A DNA stretch of 64,000 nt, from NCBI RefSeq assembly GCF_900105215.1, contig NZ_FOIP01000001.1:1696001-1760000 (forward strand), in the 5' to 3' direction. This document shows, in pieces, positions 44,339 to 51,615 of the stretch. The DNA comes from Lacrimispora sphenoides. Lineage in GTDB: Bacteria; Bacillota; Clostridia; Lachnospirales; Lachnospiraceae. A program made the translations under genes and the position numbers. Within the stretch, counting starts at the first letter, position 1. Each line of letters begins with the position of its first letter. Below the pieces are notes generated by a model. The model did not search any database and was not told where the DNA came from. It saw only the letters and a program-made list of their open reading frames with translations.

Positions 44339-44482
44339 ATGAAGGTTTTTGTACCAGAGGAAGATGATTATAACGATGGCGATATCCCGGAAATTGATAC
44401 GGAACCATACAAAGATGGATCCTACGTTGAACCATTACCGGAATCAGAACGGCCAAGGCGGGATGGTCCCGGGGGAAATTAA
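44339..44482 (+). CDS. Small acidic proline-rich protein (47 aa), uncharacterised
   Basis: ATG 44339 lies eight bases after AGGAGGT, an excellent site. The 47 residues are strongly acidic (VPEEDDYNDGDIPEIDTEP) with a proline-rich end (RPRRDGPGGN) and no hydrophobic segment, suggesting a disordered protein. It begins 43 bp after spoVT, probably in the same transcript, and a terminator follows. No family is recognised. Too short for usual gene-calling cutoffs, it is supported by start context and codon use. Confidence 0.65.
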   Translation: MKVFVPEEDDYNDGDIPEIDTEPYKDGSYVEPLPESERPRRDGPGGN

Positions 44483-44570
44483 CCGGACGCTTATGCCATA
44501 GTCCATGAGAGATATGCCCTTTAAGCATACCTCTCCGTCCGGACAGCATAGACAGTAAAGAGATAATGAC

Positions 44571-44603
44571 AAAAAAAGAAACGGCATCTGCCGTTTCTTT
44601 TTT
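44571..44603. terminator. Bidirectional terminator
   Basis: An almost loop-free perfect stem AAAAAAGAAACGGCA / TGCCGTTTCTTTTTT. It ends the spoVT transcript and the leftward MBL gene. Confidence 0.92.
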
Positions 44604-44616
44604 AGGCGAAAACTGG

Positions 44617-45597
44617 TTAATAGATGATCTGGTCTCCGTCTTTAATGCAATAATTTACCTTTACTCCCAGCTCTTCCATCCATTTCCTGGTTTCAAGTGT
44701 TTTCCAGTCCCCGCTGCCGATTCCGCCGCCGTTGTCGTTATTCCACAGCCAGAGCGGACAGGGCCAGAGGGCGATTTGAGGTTTAATGATGGAATATACA
44801 TCCTGATTAACACCGTACTGGCCGTGGTGGGACATCTGAACGATATCGCTTTTTAAATCTTCTGCGCTTCGTTCTGCAGCCAGGAGTTCACCAGCTTCGG
44901 GTCCCATATCACCCAGCACCAGGATGCTTACGTCATTTAGGAAAAATTTATAAGCAACGGAGCTGTTATTTACGGAGGTGACATCCAGAAGATAGGGATT
45001 GTTTAAAACCTTTGCTTTTATCTGGCCCAGCTGGATTTCCTGATCCTTCTGCACGGTGTGCAGCTTTTCGGCGGGGAGTGTTGCAAGGGCGGATATCAGA
45101 CTGTTTACCATACTGTTCCTGGAAGGTTCTACTTTTTCATACCAGGATAAGTCCGCCAGGGAATAATAGACATTATCAATGGTGATCTGGCTGTCTGGAT
45201 TATTCAGAATCTGGACAAGTGCCCCTATATGGTCTGAATGAGGATGGGTAATAAACCATCCGGATACATGCCCACCCTTAGAACGGAGCACTTCCGTTAA
45301 ATGGGCCGCATCTATATCCCAACCGCCGTCAATGACCACAAGAGTTCCGTTTTTGTCCTGTAATATCATGGAAAGCATTTGCCGGTTGTCGTAATCGGAT
45401 AGCAGGGATAAGCTGCCGCCGTTAAAAATTTTACTTCCTGGTCCGATATTAAGAGCCGGTCCAAATCCCATGCCCCGCATCGTCAGCTCTCCGGCTGAAA
45501 CACTGGGTGTTAAGAGCTCCGTGGTAAATGCGGTAAATACAATGTTTAAAAATAGAATACAAGCTGCTATTTTTTTCCATATGCTGAAATTCTTCAT
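44617..45597 (-). CDS. Exported metallo-beta-lactamase-fold hydrolase (ComEC C-domain-like)
   Basis: A 326-residue protein with an N-terminal signal peptide (residues ~8-30, cleavage probably after SVSA). The MBL metal motif THPHSDHIG (HxHxDH) is near 117-125, a later D is in VLGDMG, and SHHGQYG closes the site, as in the extracellular MBL domain of ComEC. Substrate could be a nucleotide, nucleic acid or phosphodiester; sequence does not decide. It reads against the sporulation cluster and splits spoVT from mazG, so it looks like an insertion into a conserved order. Confidence 0.85.
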   Translation of the reverse strand: MKNFSIWKKIAACILFLNIVFTAFTTELLTPSVSAGELTMRGMGFGPALNIGPGSKIFNGGSLSLLSDYDNRQMLSMILQDKNGTLVVIDGGWDIDAAHLTEVLRSKGGHVSGWFITHPHSDHIGALVQILNNPDSQITIDNVYYSLADLSWYEKVEPSRNSMVNSLISALATLPAEKLHTVQKDQEIQLGQIKAKVLNNPYLLDVTSVNNSSVAYKFFLNDVSILVLGDMGPEAGELLAAERSAEDLKSDIVQMSHHGQYGVNQDVYSIIKPQIALWPCPLWLWNNDNGGGIGSGDWKTLETRKWMEELGVKVNYCIKDGDQIIY

Positions 45598-45640
45598 GGT
45601 TACCTCCGTTTTCCTTTGTATAGTTTATTTCATGAAGATT

Positions 45641-45677
45641 GGCCGTTAGATGAGCCAAAGGCAAATCGAACTTCCTT
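45641..45677. repeat. Dispersed intergenic repeat, partial copy D
   Basis: GATGAGCCAAAGGC followed by AAATCGAACTTCCTT. It matches the reverse complement of the first part of copy C (47205-47230) and shares ATGAGCCAAAG with copy A's upstream flank. It lies upstream of the MBL gene. Confidence 0.4.
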
Positions 45678-45789
45678 AAATAATCTCTCTTATTATATAA
45701 GAACAGGCACTTTTTTAACAGGGGGGAGAAACAATTGTCAGAAAATCTTCAGAATTAAAAAAAGCCTGATCCCATAGACAGCCTTGTCA

Positions 45790-45798
45790 TGATATAAT
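45790..45798 (+). promoter_or_regulatory. Extended -10 promoter of mazG
   Basis: TGATATAAT; no convincing -35. Confidence 0.5.
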
Positions 45799-45819
45799 AA
45801 CGGCAAAAGGAGGCCGATC

Positions 45820-46212
45820 ATGTATACTTTTGAAGATTTAGTAAATATTACAAATAAACTGCGATCCGAAAAAGGCTGTTCCTGGGACAGGGAGCAGACC
45901 TATGAAAGTCTGAAAAAATGCCTTGAAGAGGAAAGCAGGGAGGTTCTTAATGCCATTGATCATGAGGATATGGAAAACCTTTGCGAAGAACTGGGTGATA
46001 TCCTTTTTCTGGTAATGCTTTACAGCCAGATTGCAAAGGAGCGGGGAGATTTTTCCACTGATGATGTGGTAAACGGAATCTGTAAAAAAATGATACGCAG
46101 ACACCCCCATGTTTTTGGCGGAGAAAATGCTGGTTTGCAGCTGGAGGGACAAGCGCTTTGGGAGGCAATAAAAAAGCAGGAGAAAGCCTTACAAAAGTGC
46201 GAAAAACCTTGA
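45820..46212 (+). CDS. mazG: MazG-family nucleotide pyrophosphohydrolase
   Basis: A 130-residue single-domain MazG protein. The Mg2+-binding helices carry EEESREV and EELGDILFLVMLY (ExxE, ExxD pattern) and the C-terminus has RRHPHVFGG. It hydrolyses non-canonical or excess NTPs to NMP and PPi. The Bacillus counterpart YabN is a longer two-domain protein with a methylase-like N-terminal part; only the MazG half is here. The HU promoter overlaps its stop codon. Confidence 0.92.
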   Translation: MYTFEDLVNITNKLRSEKGCSWDREQTYESLKKCLEEESREVLNAIDHEDMENLCEELGDILFLVMLYSQIAKERGDFSTDDVVNGICKKMIRRHPHVFGGENAGLQLEGQALWEAIKKQEKALQKCEKP

Positions 46213-46237
46213 CAAAAACGGGAGAAACAGCTATAAA
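46209..46237 (+). promoter_or_regulatory. Strong promoter of HU gene
   Basis: TTGACA (46209-46214), 17-base spacer, TATAAA (46232-46237). The -35 overlaps the mazG stop. Confidence 0.88.
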
Positions 46238-46302
46238 TGATATAGTAATCGTGTTATGCGAAAAATCGTAGCCTGGTGCTACATTCTAGGAGGAAGATAT
46301 CA

Positions 46303-46578
46303 ATGAACAAAGCAGAGTTAATCGCAGCAGTCGCAGAAAAAGCAGAGCTGTCCAAAAAGGATGCAGAGAAGGCAGTTAAAGCTTTAACAGATGTAATATC
46401 TGAAGAACTGGTTAAAGGCGAGAAGATCCAGTTAGTTGGTTTTGGTACATTTGAGGTATCTGAAAGAGCGGCAAGAGAGGGAAGAAATCCAAAGAGCGGC
46501 GAAGTTATGAACATCCCTGCTTCCAAGACACCAAAATTTAAAGCTGGAAAGGCTTTAAAGGATATGGTGAACGCTTAA
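46303..46578 (+). CDS. hup: HU family DNA-binding protein
   Basis: A 91-residue histone-like dimer that bends and compacts DNA. The family signature [36 protein letters not shown] is complete. ATG 46303 follows AGGAGGA; a GTAGC/GCTAC leader hairpin lies at 46268-46282. The strong promoter fits an abundant protein. It lies 3 bp before the S4-domain gene, so rqcP is probably co-expressed at high level. Bacillus has its HU gene elsewhere. Confidence 0.97.
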   Translation: MNKAELIAAVAEKAELSKKDAEKAVKALTDVISEELVKGEKIQLVGFGTFEVSERAAREGRNPKSGEVMNIPASKTPKFKAGKALKDMVNA

Positions 46579-46581
46579 TCC

Positions 46582-46821
46582 ATGAGACTGGATAAGTTTC
46601 TCAAGGTTTCTCGTCTGATCAAGAGAAGAACCGTAGCGAACGAAGCCTGTGATGCAGGACGTGTGCTTGTAGGTGGAAAGCCTGCGAAAGCTTCTTTAAA
46701 CATTAAGGAAGGCGACATCATAGAGATCCATTTTGGGACTAGCTCTGTAAAGGTTGAGGTTCTTGATGTAGCGGAAACGGTTAAAAAGGAAGAAGCGAAA
46801 GAACTTTATCGCTATCTCTAG
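46582..46821 (+). CDS. rqcP: S4-domain ribosome quality-control factor
   Basis: A 79-residue protein that is almost entirely an S4 RNA-binding domain (MRLDKFLKVSRLIKRRTVANEACDAGRVLVGGKPAKAS). The homologue YabO/RqcP in Bacillus binds the 50S subunit and works with RqcH in adding C-terminal alanine tails to stalled chains. Position before yabP is conserved. It is 3 bp after HU. Confidence 0.92.
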   Translation: MRLDKFLKVSRLIKRRTVANEACDAGRVLVGGKPAKASLNIKEGDIIEIHFGTSSVKVEVLDVAETVKKEEAKELYRYL

Positions 46822-46855
46822 TTCACAGTTTCGATACGTACGATAAATTTCAGTA

Positions 46856-46882
46856 ATATTGGAGCGTGCCTCCTAATATACT
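46856..46882 (+). promoter_or_regulatory. Candidate sigma-E promoter of yabP
   Basis: A -35-like ATATT (46856-46860) and -10-like TAATATACT (46874-46882) lie about 14 bases apart, close to the sigma-E pattern. The predicted start (~46889) falls in the loop of the hairpin described next. Confidence 0.4.
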
Positions 46883-46903
46883 TTAGACAGGTATATTAGG
46901 AGG
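46869..46903 (+). promoter_or_regulatory. Hairpin sequestering the yabP ribosome binding site
   Basis: CCTCCTAATATAC (46869-46881) pairs perfectly with GTATATTAGGAGG (46891-46903) around a 9-nt loop, followed by five T residues. The 3' arm contains the yabP Shine-Dalgarno AGGAGG. In a read-through RNA from hup-rqcP the site is masked or transcription stops; an RNA started in the loop would leave it free. Confidence 0.75.
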
Positions 46904-46910
46904 TTTTTGT

Positions 46911-47195
46911 ATGGAAGAAAAGGTGAATATCCGTCCTCACAGGCTCACAATAGAAAACCGGGGTTCCGGTACGATGACAGGAATACGGGAAGTGGTGTCC
47001 TTTGATGAAAACCAGGTAGTTCTTGATACGGACATGGGACTTTTGACTTTAAAGGGAAAGGGGCTTCACGTCAGCCGCCTGACTCTGGAAAAAGGGGAAG
47101 TGGATTTAAACGGCAATATTGAAAGTCTTACCTATTCCTCCAATGAAGCTCTGCGCAGGTCAGGGGAATCCATGATTTCCAGGCTGTTTAAATAA
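46911..47195 (+). CDS. yabP: Sporulation protein YabP
   Basis: A 94-residue protein of the YabP/YqfC family (HRLTIENRGSGTMTGIREVVSFDENQVVLDTDMGLLTLKGKGLHVSRLTLEKGEVDLNG region). In Bacillus it is a mother-cell sigma-E product with a role in coat or cortex formation. The ATG is eight bases after AGGAGG, which lies in a hairpin arm. yabQ follows after a 95-bp gap that holds repeat copy C. Confidence 0.94.
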   Translation: MEEKVNIRPHRLTIENRGSGTMTGIREVVSFDENQVVLDTDMGLLTLKGKGLHVSRLTLEKGEVDLNGNIESLTYSSNEALRRSGESMISRLFK

Positions 47196-47204
47196 AAAAG
47201 GAAG

Positions 47205-47275
47205 TTCGATTCCCTGGTGGTTCATCGAACGGCTGATTTTCTAAGCTCAGCCGGCGCTTTGCTAAGAAAATTATG
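47205..47275. repeat. Dispersed intergenic repeat, copy C (two tandem hairpins)
   Basis: GTTCGAT/ATCGAAC forms the first stem and GGCTGA/TCAGCC the second, followed by GCTTTGCTAAGAAAATT. The TTTTCTAAGCT segment matches copies A and B in reverse orientation. It lies between yabP and yabQ. Confidence 0.45.
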
Positions 47276-47290
47276 CCCAGAAGGAGTCAT

Positions 47291-47647
47291 ATGAGCGTTC
47301 ATATCGTATACGAAGTAAAACTTCTGCTCTACAGCTTTTTAACAGGCGCAGGGCTTATGATAACATATGACCTGTTACGCATTTTCCGTATTTTTATTCC
47401 TCATTCCTATGTGTTTATAGGAATAGAGGACATGATATACTGGGTTTATGCGGCCTTAGTCACGTTTTCTCTGCTGTATGAACAGAATGACGGAGGATTA
47501 AGAGGGTACGCCGTTGCTGGAGTATTTATAGGAATGTTTTTATATGATAAAATAATAAGCAGACATTTCATAAAACTCTTGAAACATTTCCGAATATATC
47601 TTAAAATAAAGGTGAATGGTTGTAACCGAAGAAAGAACCGGCATTAA
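47291..47647 (+). CDS. yabQ: Sporulation membrane protein YabQ
   Basis: A 118-residue protein with about three to four membrane helices (residues ~8-30, ~42-62, ~70-90) and a basic C-terminus. The segment ELKLLLYSFLTGAGLMITYDLLR-like start matches YabQ, which in Bacillus sits in the mother-cell membrane around the forespore and is needed for cortex formation. ATG 47291 is preferred as AAGGAG lies five bases upstream. divIC follows 17 bp later. Confidence 0.9.
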   Translation: MSVHIVYEVKLLLYSFLTGAGLMITYDLLRIFRIFIPHSYVFIGIEDMIYWVYAALVTFSLLYEQNDGGLRGYAVAGVFIGMFLYDKIISRHFIKLLKHFRIYLKIKVNGCNRRKNRH

Positions 47648-47664
47648 AGGTGATTGGTGATTGT

Positions 47665-47988
47665 ATGGACAAAATGGGAAAATCAAGACGAAAGAGAAAA
47701 GATAGGTGGGGCAATCGAATGACGATTATCGGCATTACCTTTGTCGTATTCAGCCTTGCTGTGATTGTTACCATTAAGGGAGTCACGTTAAAAGAGAAGG
47801 AGCGGGAATATGAGCTCCGTCTGGAAAATCTTCAGGCCCAGGTGGACAAGGAAGAGGAACGGTCTCAAAAATTAGAGGAATACCGGGTTTATGTCCAAAC
47901 CAAACAATATATTGAAGAAGTCGCAAAGCAGAAGCTGGGACTTGTAAATCCTGACGAGATATTACTGAAGCCGTCGCGCAGGCAGTAG
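47665..47988 (+). CDS. divIC: Septum formation initiator (DivIC/FtsB family)
   Basis: A 107-residue bitopic cell-division protein: basic cytoplasmic start (MGKSRRKRKDRWGNR), one membrane helix (~20-40), then a coiled coil (~43-75) and the C-terminal KQYIEEVAKQKLGLVNPDEILLKP motif of the FtsB/DivIC family. It joins FtsL and DivIB/FtsQ at the septum. ATG 47665 is chosen over GTG 47650 for ribosome-binding-site spacing. The location before spoIIE is conserved. Confidence 0.92.
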   Translation: MDKMGKSRRKRKDRWGNRMTIIGITFVVFSLAVIVTIKGVTLKEKEREYELRLENLQAQVDKEEERSQKLEEYRVYVQTKQYIEEVAKQKLGLVNPDEILLKPSRRQ

Positions 47989-48029
47989 CCCCCCTATGTC
48001 CCAAGAGCTTGGACAATAAAGGGGAAAGC

Positions 48030-48036
48030 TGTCGTA
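48030..48036 (+). promoter_or_regulatory. Candidate Spo0A box upstream of spoIIE
   Basis: TGTCGTA differs from the 0A box TGTCGAA at one position and lies 27 bp before the -35. A second near-match, TTTGACA in reverse sense, overlaps the -35 itself. Confidence 0.4.
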
Positions 48037-48062
48037 CGATTTTAGATCATGAGTCAGCCGTT

Positions 48063-48095
48063 TTGACAAATATTTTCCTTCTGCCTGTATATAAT
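48063..48095 (+). promoter_or_regulatory. spoIIE promoter with 21-bp spacing
   Basis: Consensus TTGACA (48063-48068) and consensus TATAAT (48090-48095) are separated by 21 bases. Bacillus spoIIE and spoIIG promoters show the same over-long spacing and need Spo0A~P. A shorter alternative, TATATA with 19-base spacing, is weaker. Confidence 0.65.
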
Positions 48096-48100
48096 GTGGA

Positions 48101-48183
48101 TTATGAGAAACTGTATTTTAGTTTCTCATAAAAGGTGCTGCTTTTGCACCGTCCATCCGATTATGAAAACTTGTTTTCATAAT
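48101..48183 (+). other. spoIIE leader with three consecutive inverted repeats
   Basis: Stem 1 (48101-48112 with 48120-48131) is a perfect 12-bp repeat at the predicted transcript start. Stem 2 is GGTGC/GCACC (48134-48150). Stem 3 (48160-48170 with 48173-48183) is a perfect 11-bp repeat. Stems 1 and 3 share the outer TTATGA / TCATAA ends. They may be RNA hairpins or protein sites. Confidence 0.6.
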
Positions 48184-48219
48184 ATGGTTTAAAGCATGAT
48201 ACAGGCAGGAGGGATTTTT

Positions 48220-49635
48220 GTGTTCAGACGTAAGGCGGCACATCATGATATGGCTGATGTGAATGTATATACGGCAAAAAGATTAAACGACATGGCCAGC
48301 TCCTTGGGAGAGCTTGCCAAAGCTTGTACAGATGACTTGTCAGCAGAACAGGGACTTACAAAGGAAGACGGCATTGCAGCCCTTGAAACGGCGGCGGCTA
48401 TGGTATGCGCAGGCTGCAACAAATGCATTGTGTATTCCGGGAAAGAACAGGACAATCAATATTATCTGCAATATCTGGTTCGTGCATTTGAACAAAAAGG
48501 GAGTGTGGACTACGGGGATATGCCCCGTTTTTTTCTGGAAACCTGTAAAAGGAAGGATGACTACATGGTCCAGCTGAACCGGGGGCTTGGCAAAGCCACC
48601 ATGAATCTGGCATGGAAGAACCGTTTTTTAGAAAGCCGCGACGCGGTTATCGTCCAATTTAAAGAACTGGCTGTGATTTTGGAGGAGTTTTCTCATCAGG
48701 TAGAACATTCTGTTGACATAACTCCGGATTGGGAGGAAGAAATTAAGCGGGCTTTCCGCCGCAACCATATTATCATTGAGAAGATGCTCATTTTAGAATA
48801 CGAGAATCATCAGAGGGAAGCATTTCTGACTATGCGGACCTTGAACGGCCGGTGTGTGACGGTAAAGGAGGCTGCGGAGATCCTGGAAAATGCCATAGAG
48901 GAAGGGGAATGGACGGTTGCCCCTGACGGCAGGAACTTAGTGACCAAGCAGGCCGATACCATACGGTTTGTTGAAAAGGGAGAGTACCGGGTCATTTATG
49001 GTGTGGCCAAAGCAGTCAAAAGCGGAGAAGAGGTATCCGGAGACAATTATACCTTTGGACAAGTCCAGCCTGGACAGGTTATCATGAGCCTGTCAGACGG
49101 CATGGGAAGCGGCAGAGTGGCCGAAGAGGAGAGCAGGCAGGTCATTGAGCTGACTCAAAGGCTTCTAGAGGCCGGATTTTCCACCAGGGCAGCCCTTAAA
49201 ATGGTCAATACGGTCCTGCTTCTCACCGGGATCTCCCAGCATCCGGCCACCCTGGATTTATGCTGTATTGATTTAAAAACCGGGATCATGGAGGCCATGA
49301 AGCTGGGAGCGGCAGCAACCTATATTCTCAGTGAAAAGGGAGTAGAGCTTTTGGAAGCAGGTGAAGTGCCCATGGGAATCCTAAATCCTGTGGAGCCGGT
49401 CCTCCTGTCTAAAAAGCTATGGGATGATAACCGGATCATAATGGTGAGCGACGGCGTGTTAGACGCTCTTCCGGCAGACGAAAAGGAACTGATGCTGCAG
49501 GAATTCATTGCAGGAATGCCGGTAAAAAATCCTCAGGATATGGCTGATCGGATTCTCCTGTTTGCAAGATCCTTCAGCGATAAGGCGGCGGATGATATGA
49601 CAGTTCTCACTGCTGGAATATGGAAAAGAAAATAA
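48220..49635 (+). CDS. spoIIE: SpoIIE-family protein serine phosphatase lacking the membrane domain
   Basis: A 471-residue protein. Residues ~10-245 resemble the regulatory domain of SpoIIE (MASSLGELAKAC; VCAGCNKC cysteine cluster), residues ~265-470 the PP2C phosphatase (SLSDGMGSG, MVSDGVLDA, ADDMTVL). In Bacillus it dephosphorylates SpoIIAA to release sigma-F in the forespore. The ~320-residue N-terminal part with ten membrane helices is absent, and the 207-bp upstream gap cannot encode it. GTG 48220 is chosen because AGGAGGG ends six bases before it; ATG 48196 lacks a site. Gene position after divIC is the usual one. Confidence 0.88.
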   Translation: MFRRKAAHHDMADVNVYTAKRLNDMASSLGELAKACTDDLSAEQGLTKEDGIAALETAAAMVCAGCNKCIVYSGKEQDNQYYLQYLVRAFEQKGSVDYGDMPRFFLETCKRKDDYMVQLNRGLGKATMNLAWKNRFLESRDAVIVQFKELAVILEEFSHQVEHSVDITPDWEEEIKRAFRRNHIIIEKMLILEYENHQREAFLTMRTLNGRCVTVKEAAEILENAIEEGEWTVAPDGRNLVTKQADTIRFVEKGEYRVIYGVAKAVKSGEEVSGDNYTFGQVQPGQVIMSLSDGMGSGRVAEEESRQVIELTQRLLEAGFSTRAALKMVNTVLLLTGISQHPATLDLCCIDLKTGIMEAMKLGAAATYILSEKGVELLEAGEVPMGILNPVEPVLLSKKLWDDNRIIMVSDGVLDALPADEKELMLQEFIAGMPVKNPQDMADRILLFARSFSDKAADDMTVLTAGIWKRK

Positions 49636-49638
49636 TAA

Positions 49639-49667
49639 TTGCAACAGACATGTTTTGTGGGTATATT
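49639..49667 (+). promoter_or_regulatory. Possible promoter of tilS
   Basis: TTGCAA (49639-49644), 17-base spacer, TATATT (49662-49667). Confidence 0.45.
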
Positions 49668-49709
49668 TATAATATAGAGGGGAGAAAATCAACTAAGGAA
49701 GGTGGCTGA

Positions 49710-51086
49710 ATGTACAGAACGATATTAGATTATATCAGACGGAACCGGCTGTTTTCTCCGGGGGACCGCGTCATTGTGGCGCTTTCCGGAGGAGCCGATT
49801 CGGTCTGTCTTCTTGTAGTCTTAAACGAGCTTAAGGAAGTGCTGGGGCTGGAATTAAAGGCGGTTCATGTCCATCACGGCTTAAGGGGGAAAGAGGCAGA
49901 CAGAGACAGCGATTACGCTGGTAAGCTTTCAGAATCGATGGGAGTGCCGTTTGCCTGTGTCCGGGTGGATGCAGCCCTTTATGCCAGGGAACATGGTATG
50001 TCAGTAGAAGAGGCAGGAAGGCATTTGCGTTACCAGATCTTTGAGAAGGAGTGCCTTGACTTTTCAGGGACAAAAATAGCGGTGGCCCATCACAGGGATG
50101 ATCAGGCGGAGACCATTCTTTATAACCTATTCCGGGGGAGCGGGTTAAAAGGGCTTGGAGGAATGCGCCCGGTACGGGACAAAATTGTCCGCCCGCTGCT
50201 GTCAGTTGGAAGGGAGGAAATTCTTGCATATCTGGCGGAAAAAGGGATATCTTATTGTGAGGACTCTACCAATGCCCAGACGGATTATGTGAGGAATCGC
50301 ATTAGAAGCCAGATTTTGCCGGAGATCAGGGAAGAAGTCAACAGTCGTGCAGGGGAAAACATCCTTCACGCAGGAGAGATGGCTGCACAGGCAGATGCGT
50401 ATCTGGAAAAGCAGGCAGAAGGCATATTAAAAGCCTGGGGAGTCGGGGAAACGGATGAGGCCGGAACAATAACGGCGCGGGGAGTTGATACAAAGGCTCT
50501 TTTGGCGGAAGATGACATTATAAAGAACTATGTGATCCGGATCATGATCCGGTCTGTCAATGAATCCATGAAGGATATTACGATGACTCACGTGGAAAGC
50601 GCAGCAGCGCTTCTTTTTGGTTCTTCCGGCAGGCAGGTGGATCTGCCCTGCGGGCTTATTGCTGTGCGTATTTTTGATGAATTGTGGATAAAAAGGAAAA
50701 AGCAAGAAGGATTGGTGGATAAGGAAAAGACTGTTTTTCTTCCAGAACTGGAATTTAAGATCTTTCCCTACAAAAAAGGTCAGGAAATTCCCAAAAACGG
50801 GTATACGAAATGGTTTGATTATGATAAAATCAAGTGTGCGCTGTCTGTTAGGTATCGAAAAACCGGGGATTACATGACACTGGCCGGGGGCGGCAGAAAA
50901 ACCGTCAAGGAATTTATGATTCATGAGAAGATACCGAGAGAGGAACGGGAAAAAATACCGCTTGTAGCGGATGGTTCCCATGTCCTCTGGGTCATCGGAT
51001 ACCGGATCAGTGAATATTATAAGATAACAGATGATACCCGTACAGTAATACAAATGCAGTTAGACGGAGGAAAAAACAATGGATGA
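49710..51086 (+). CDS. tilS: tRNA(Ile)-lysidine synthase
   Basis: A 458-residue ATP-dependent enzyme that attaches lysine to C34 of the tRNA-Ile CAU anticodon so that it reads AUA. The PP-loop motif ALSGGADS is near residues 25-32, with HHGLRGKEADRD and VAHHRDDQAETILYNLFRGSGLKGL; a C-terminal TilS domain contains RYRKTGDYMTLAGGGRKTVKEFMI. ATG 49710 follows GGAAGGTGG. The last 8 bp overlap hpt. tilS-hpt-ftsH order is conserved in Firmicutes. Confidence 0.96.
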   Translation: MYRTILDYIRRNRLFSPGDRVIVALSGGADSVCLLVVLNELKEVLGLELKAVHVHHGLRGKEADRDSDYAGKLSESMGVPFACVRVDAALYAREHGMSVEEAGRHLRYQIFEKECLDFSGTKIAVAHHRDDQAETILYNLFRGSGLKGLGGMRPVRDKIVRPLLSVGREEILAYLAEKGISYCEDSTNAQTDYVRNRIRSQILPEIREEVNSRAGENILHAGEMAAQADAYLEKQAEGILKAWGVGETDEAGTITARGVDTKALLAEDDIIKNYVIRIMIRSVNESMKDITMTHVESAAALLFGSSGRQVDLPCGLIAVRIFDELWIKRKKQEGLVDKEKTVFLPELEFKIFPYKKGQEIPKNGYTKWFDYDKIKCALSVRYRKTGDYMTLAGGGRKTVKEFMIHEKIPREEREKIPLVADGSHVLWVIGYRISEYYKITDDTRTVIQMQLDGGKNNG

Positions 51087-51606
51087 TAAGATACGTATAT
51101 TGTTATCAGAGGAAGAAGTAGCGGCAAGGGTAAAAGAAATAGCAGAAGAGATCAGAAGAGATTATGATGGAAAACCACTTCATTTGATTTGTATTTTAAA
51201 GGGTGGTGTTTTCTTTACCTGTGAGCTTGCAAAGCGGATCAATCTGCCTCTTACCATGGATTTCATGTCCGTATCCAGTTACGGCGCCGGAACGGTGTCC
51301 AGCGGAATCGTTAAGATCACCAAAGACCTTGATGATCCCATTGAAGGAAAGGATGTATTGATCGTGGAAGATATCATTGATTCCGGCAATACCCTGGCCT
51401 ATCTGATTGAGGTATTAAAGCAGAGGAATCCAAACAGCATTGAGCTGTGTACCCTTCTTGATAAACCGGAGCGCCGGGTGAAGGATCAGGTCAAGGTGAA
51501 ATATACCTGTTTTACCGTACCGGATCAATTTATCGTTGGATATGGCCTTGACTACGATCAGATATACAGGAATTTACCATATATTGGAGTTATAGAACAG
51601 CAATAA
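51079..51606 (+). CDS. hpt: Hypoxanthine phosphoribosyltransferase
   Basis: A 175-residue purine salvage enzyme forming IMP or GMP from hypoxanthine or guanine and PRPP. The PRPP-binding motif VLIVEDIIDSGNTLAYL is complete, and the flexible loop reads MSVSSYGAGTVSSG. The start is inside the end of tilS with AGACGGAGG upstream. In Bacillus HprT binds TilS and affects ftsH expression; the same order here would allow this. Confidence 0.96.
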   Translation: MDDKIRILLSEEEVAARVKEIAEEIRRDYDGKPLHLICILKGGVFFTCELAKRINLPLTMDFMSVSSYGAGTVSSGIVKITKDLDDPIEGKDVLIVEDIIDSGNTLAYLIEVLKQRNPNSIELCTLLDKPERRVKDQVKVKYTCFTVPDQFIVGYGLDYDQIYRNLPYIGVIEQQ

Positions 51607-51615
51607 GGAGGCAGC

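Noticed and set aside
50427..51053. Minus-strand frame of 208 codons inside tilS
   Set aside because: A shadow of tilS; translation is rich in Phe, Pro and His with no domain pattern.
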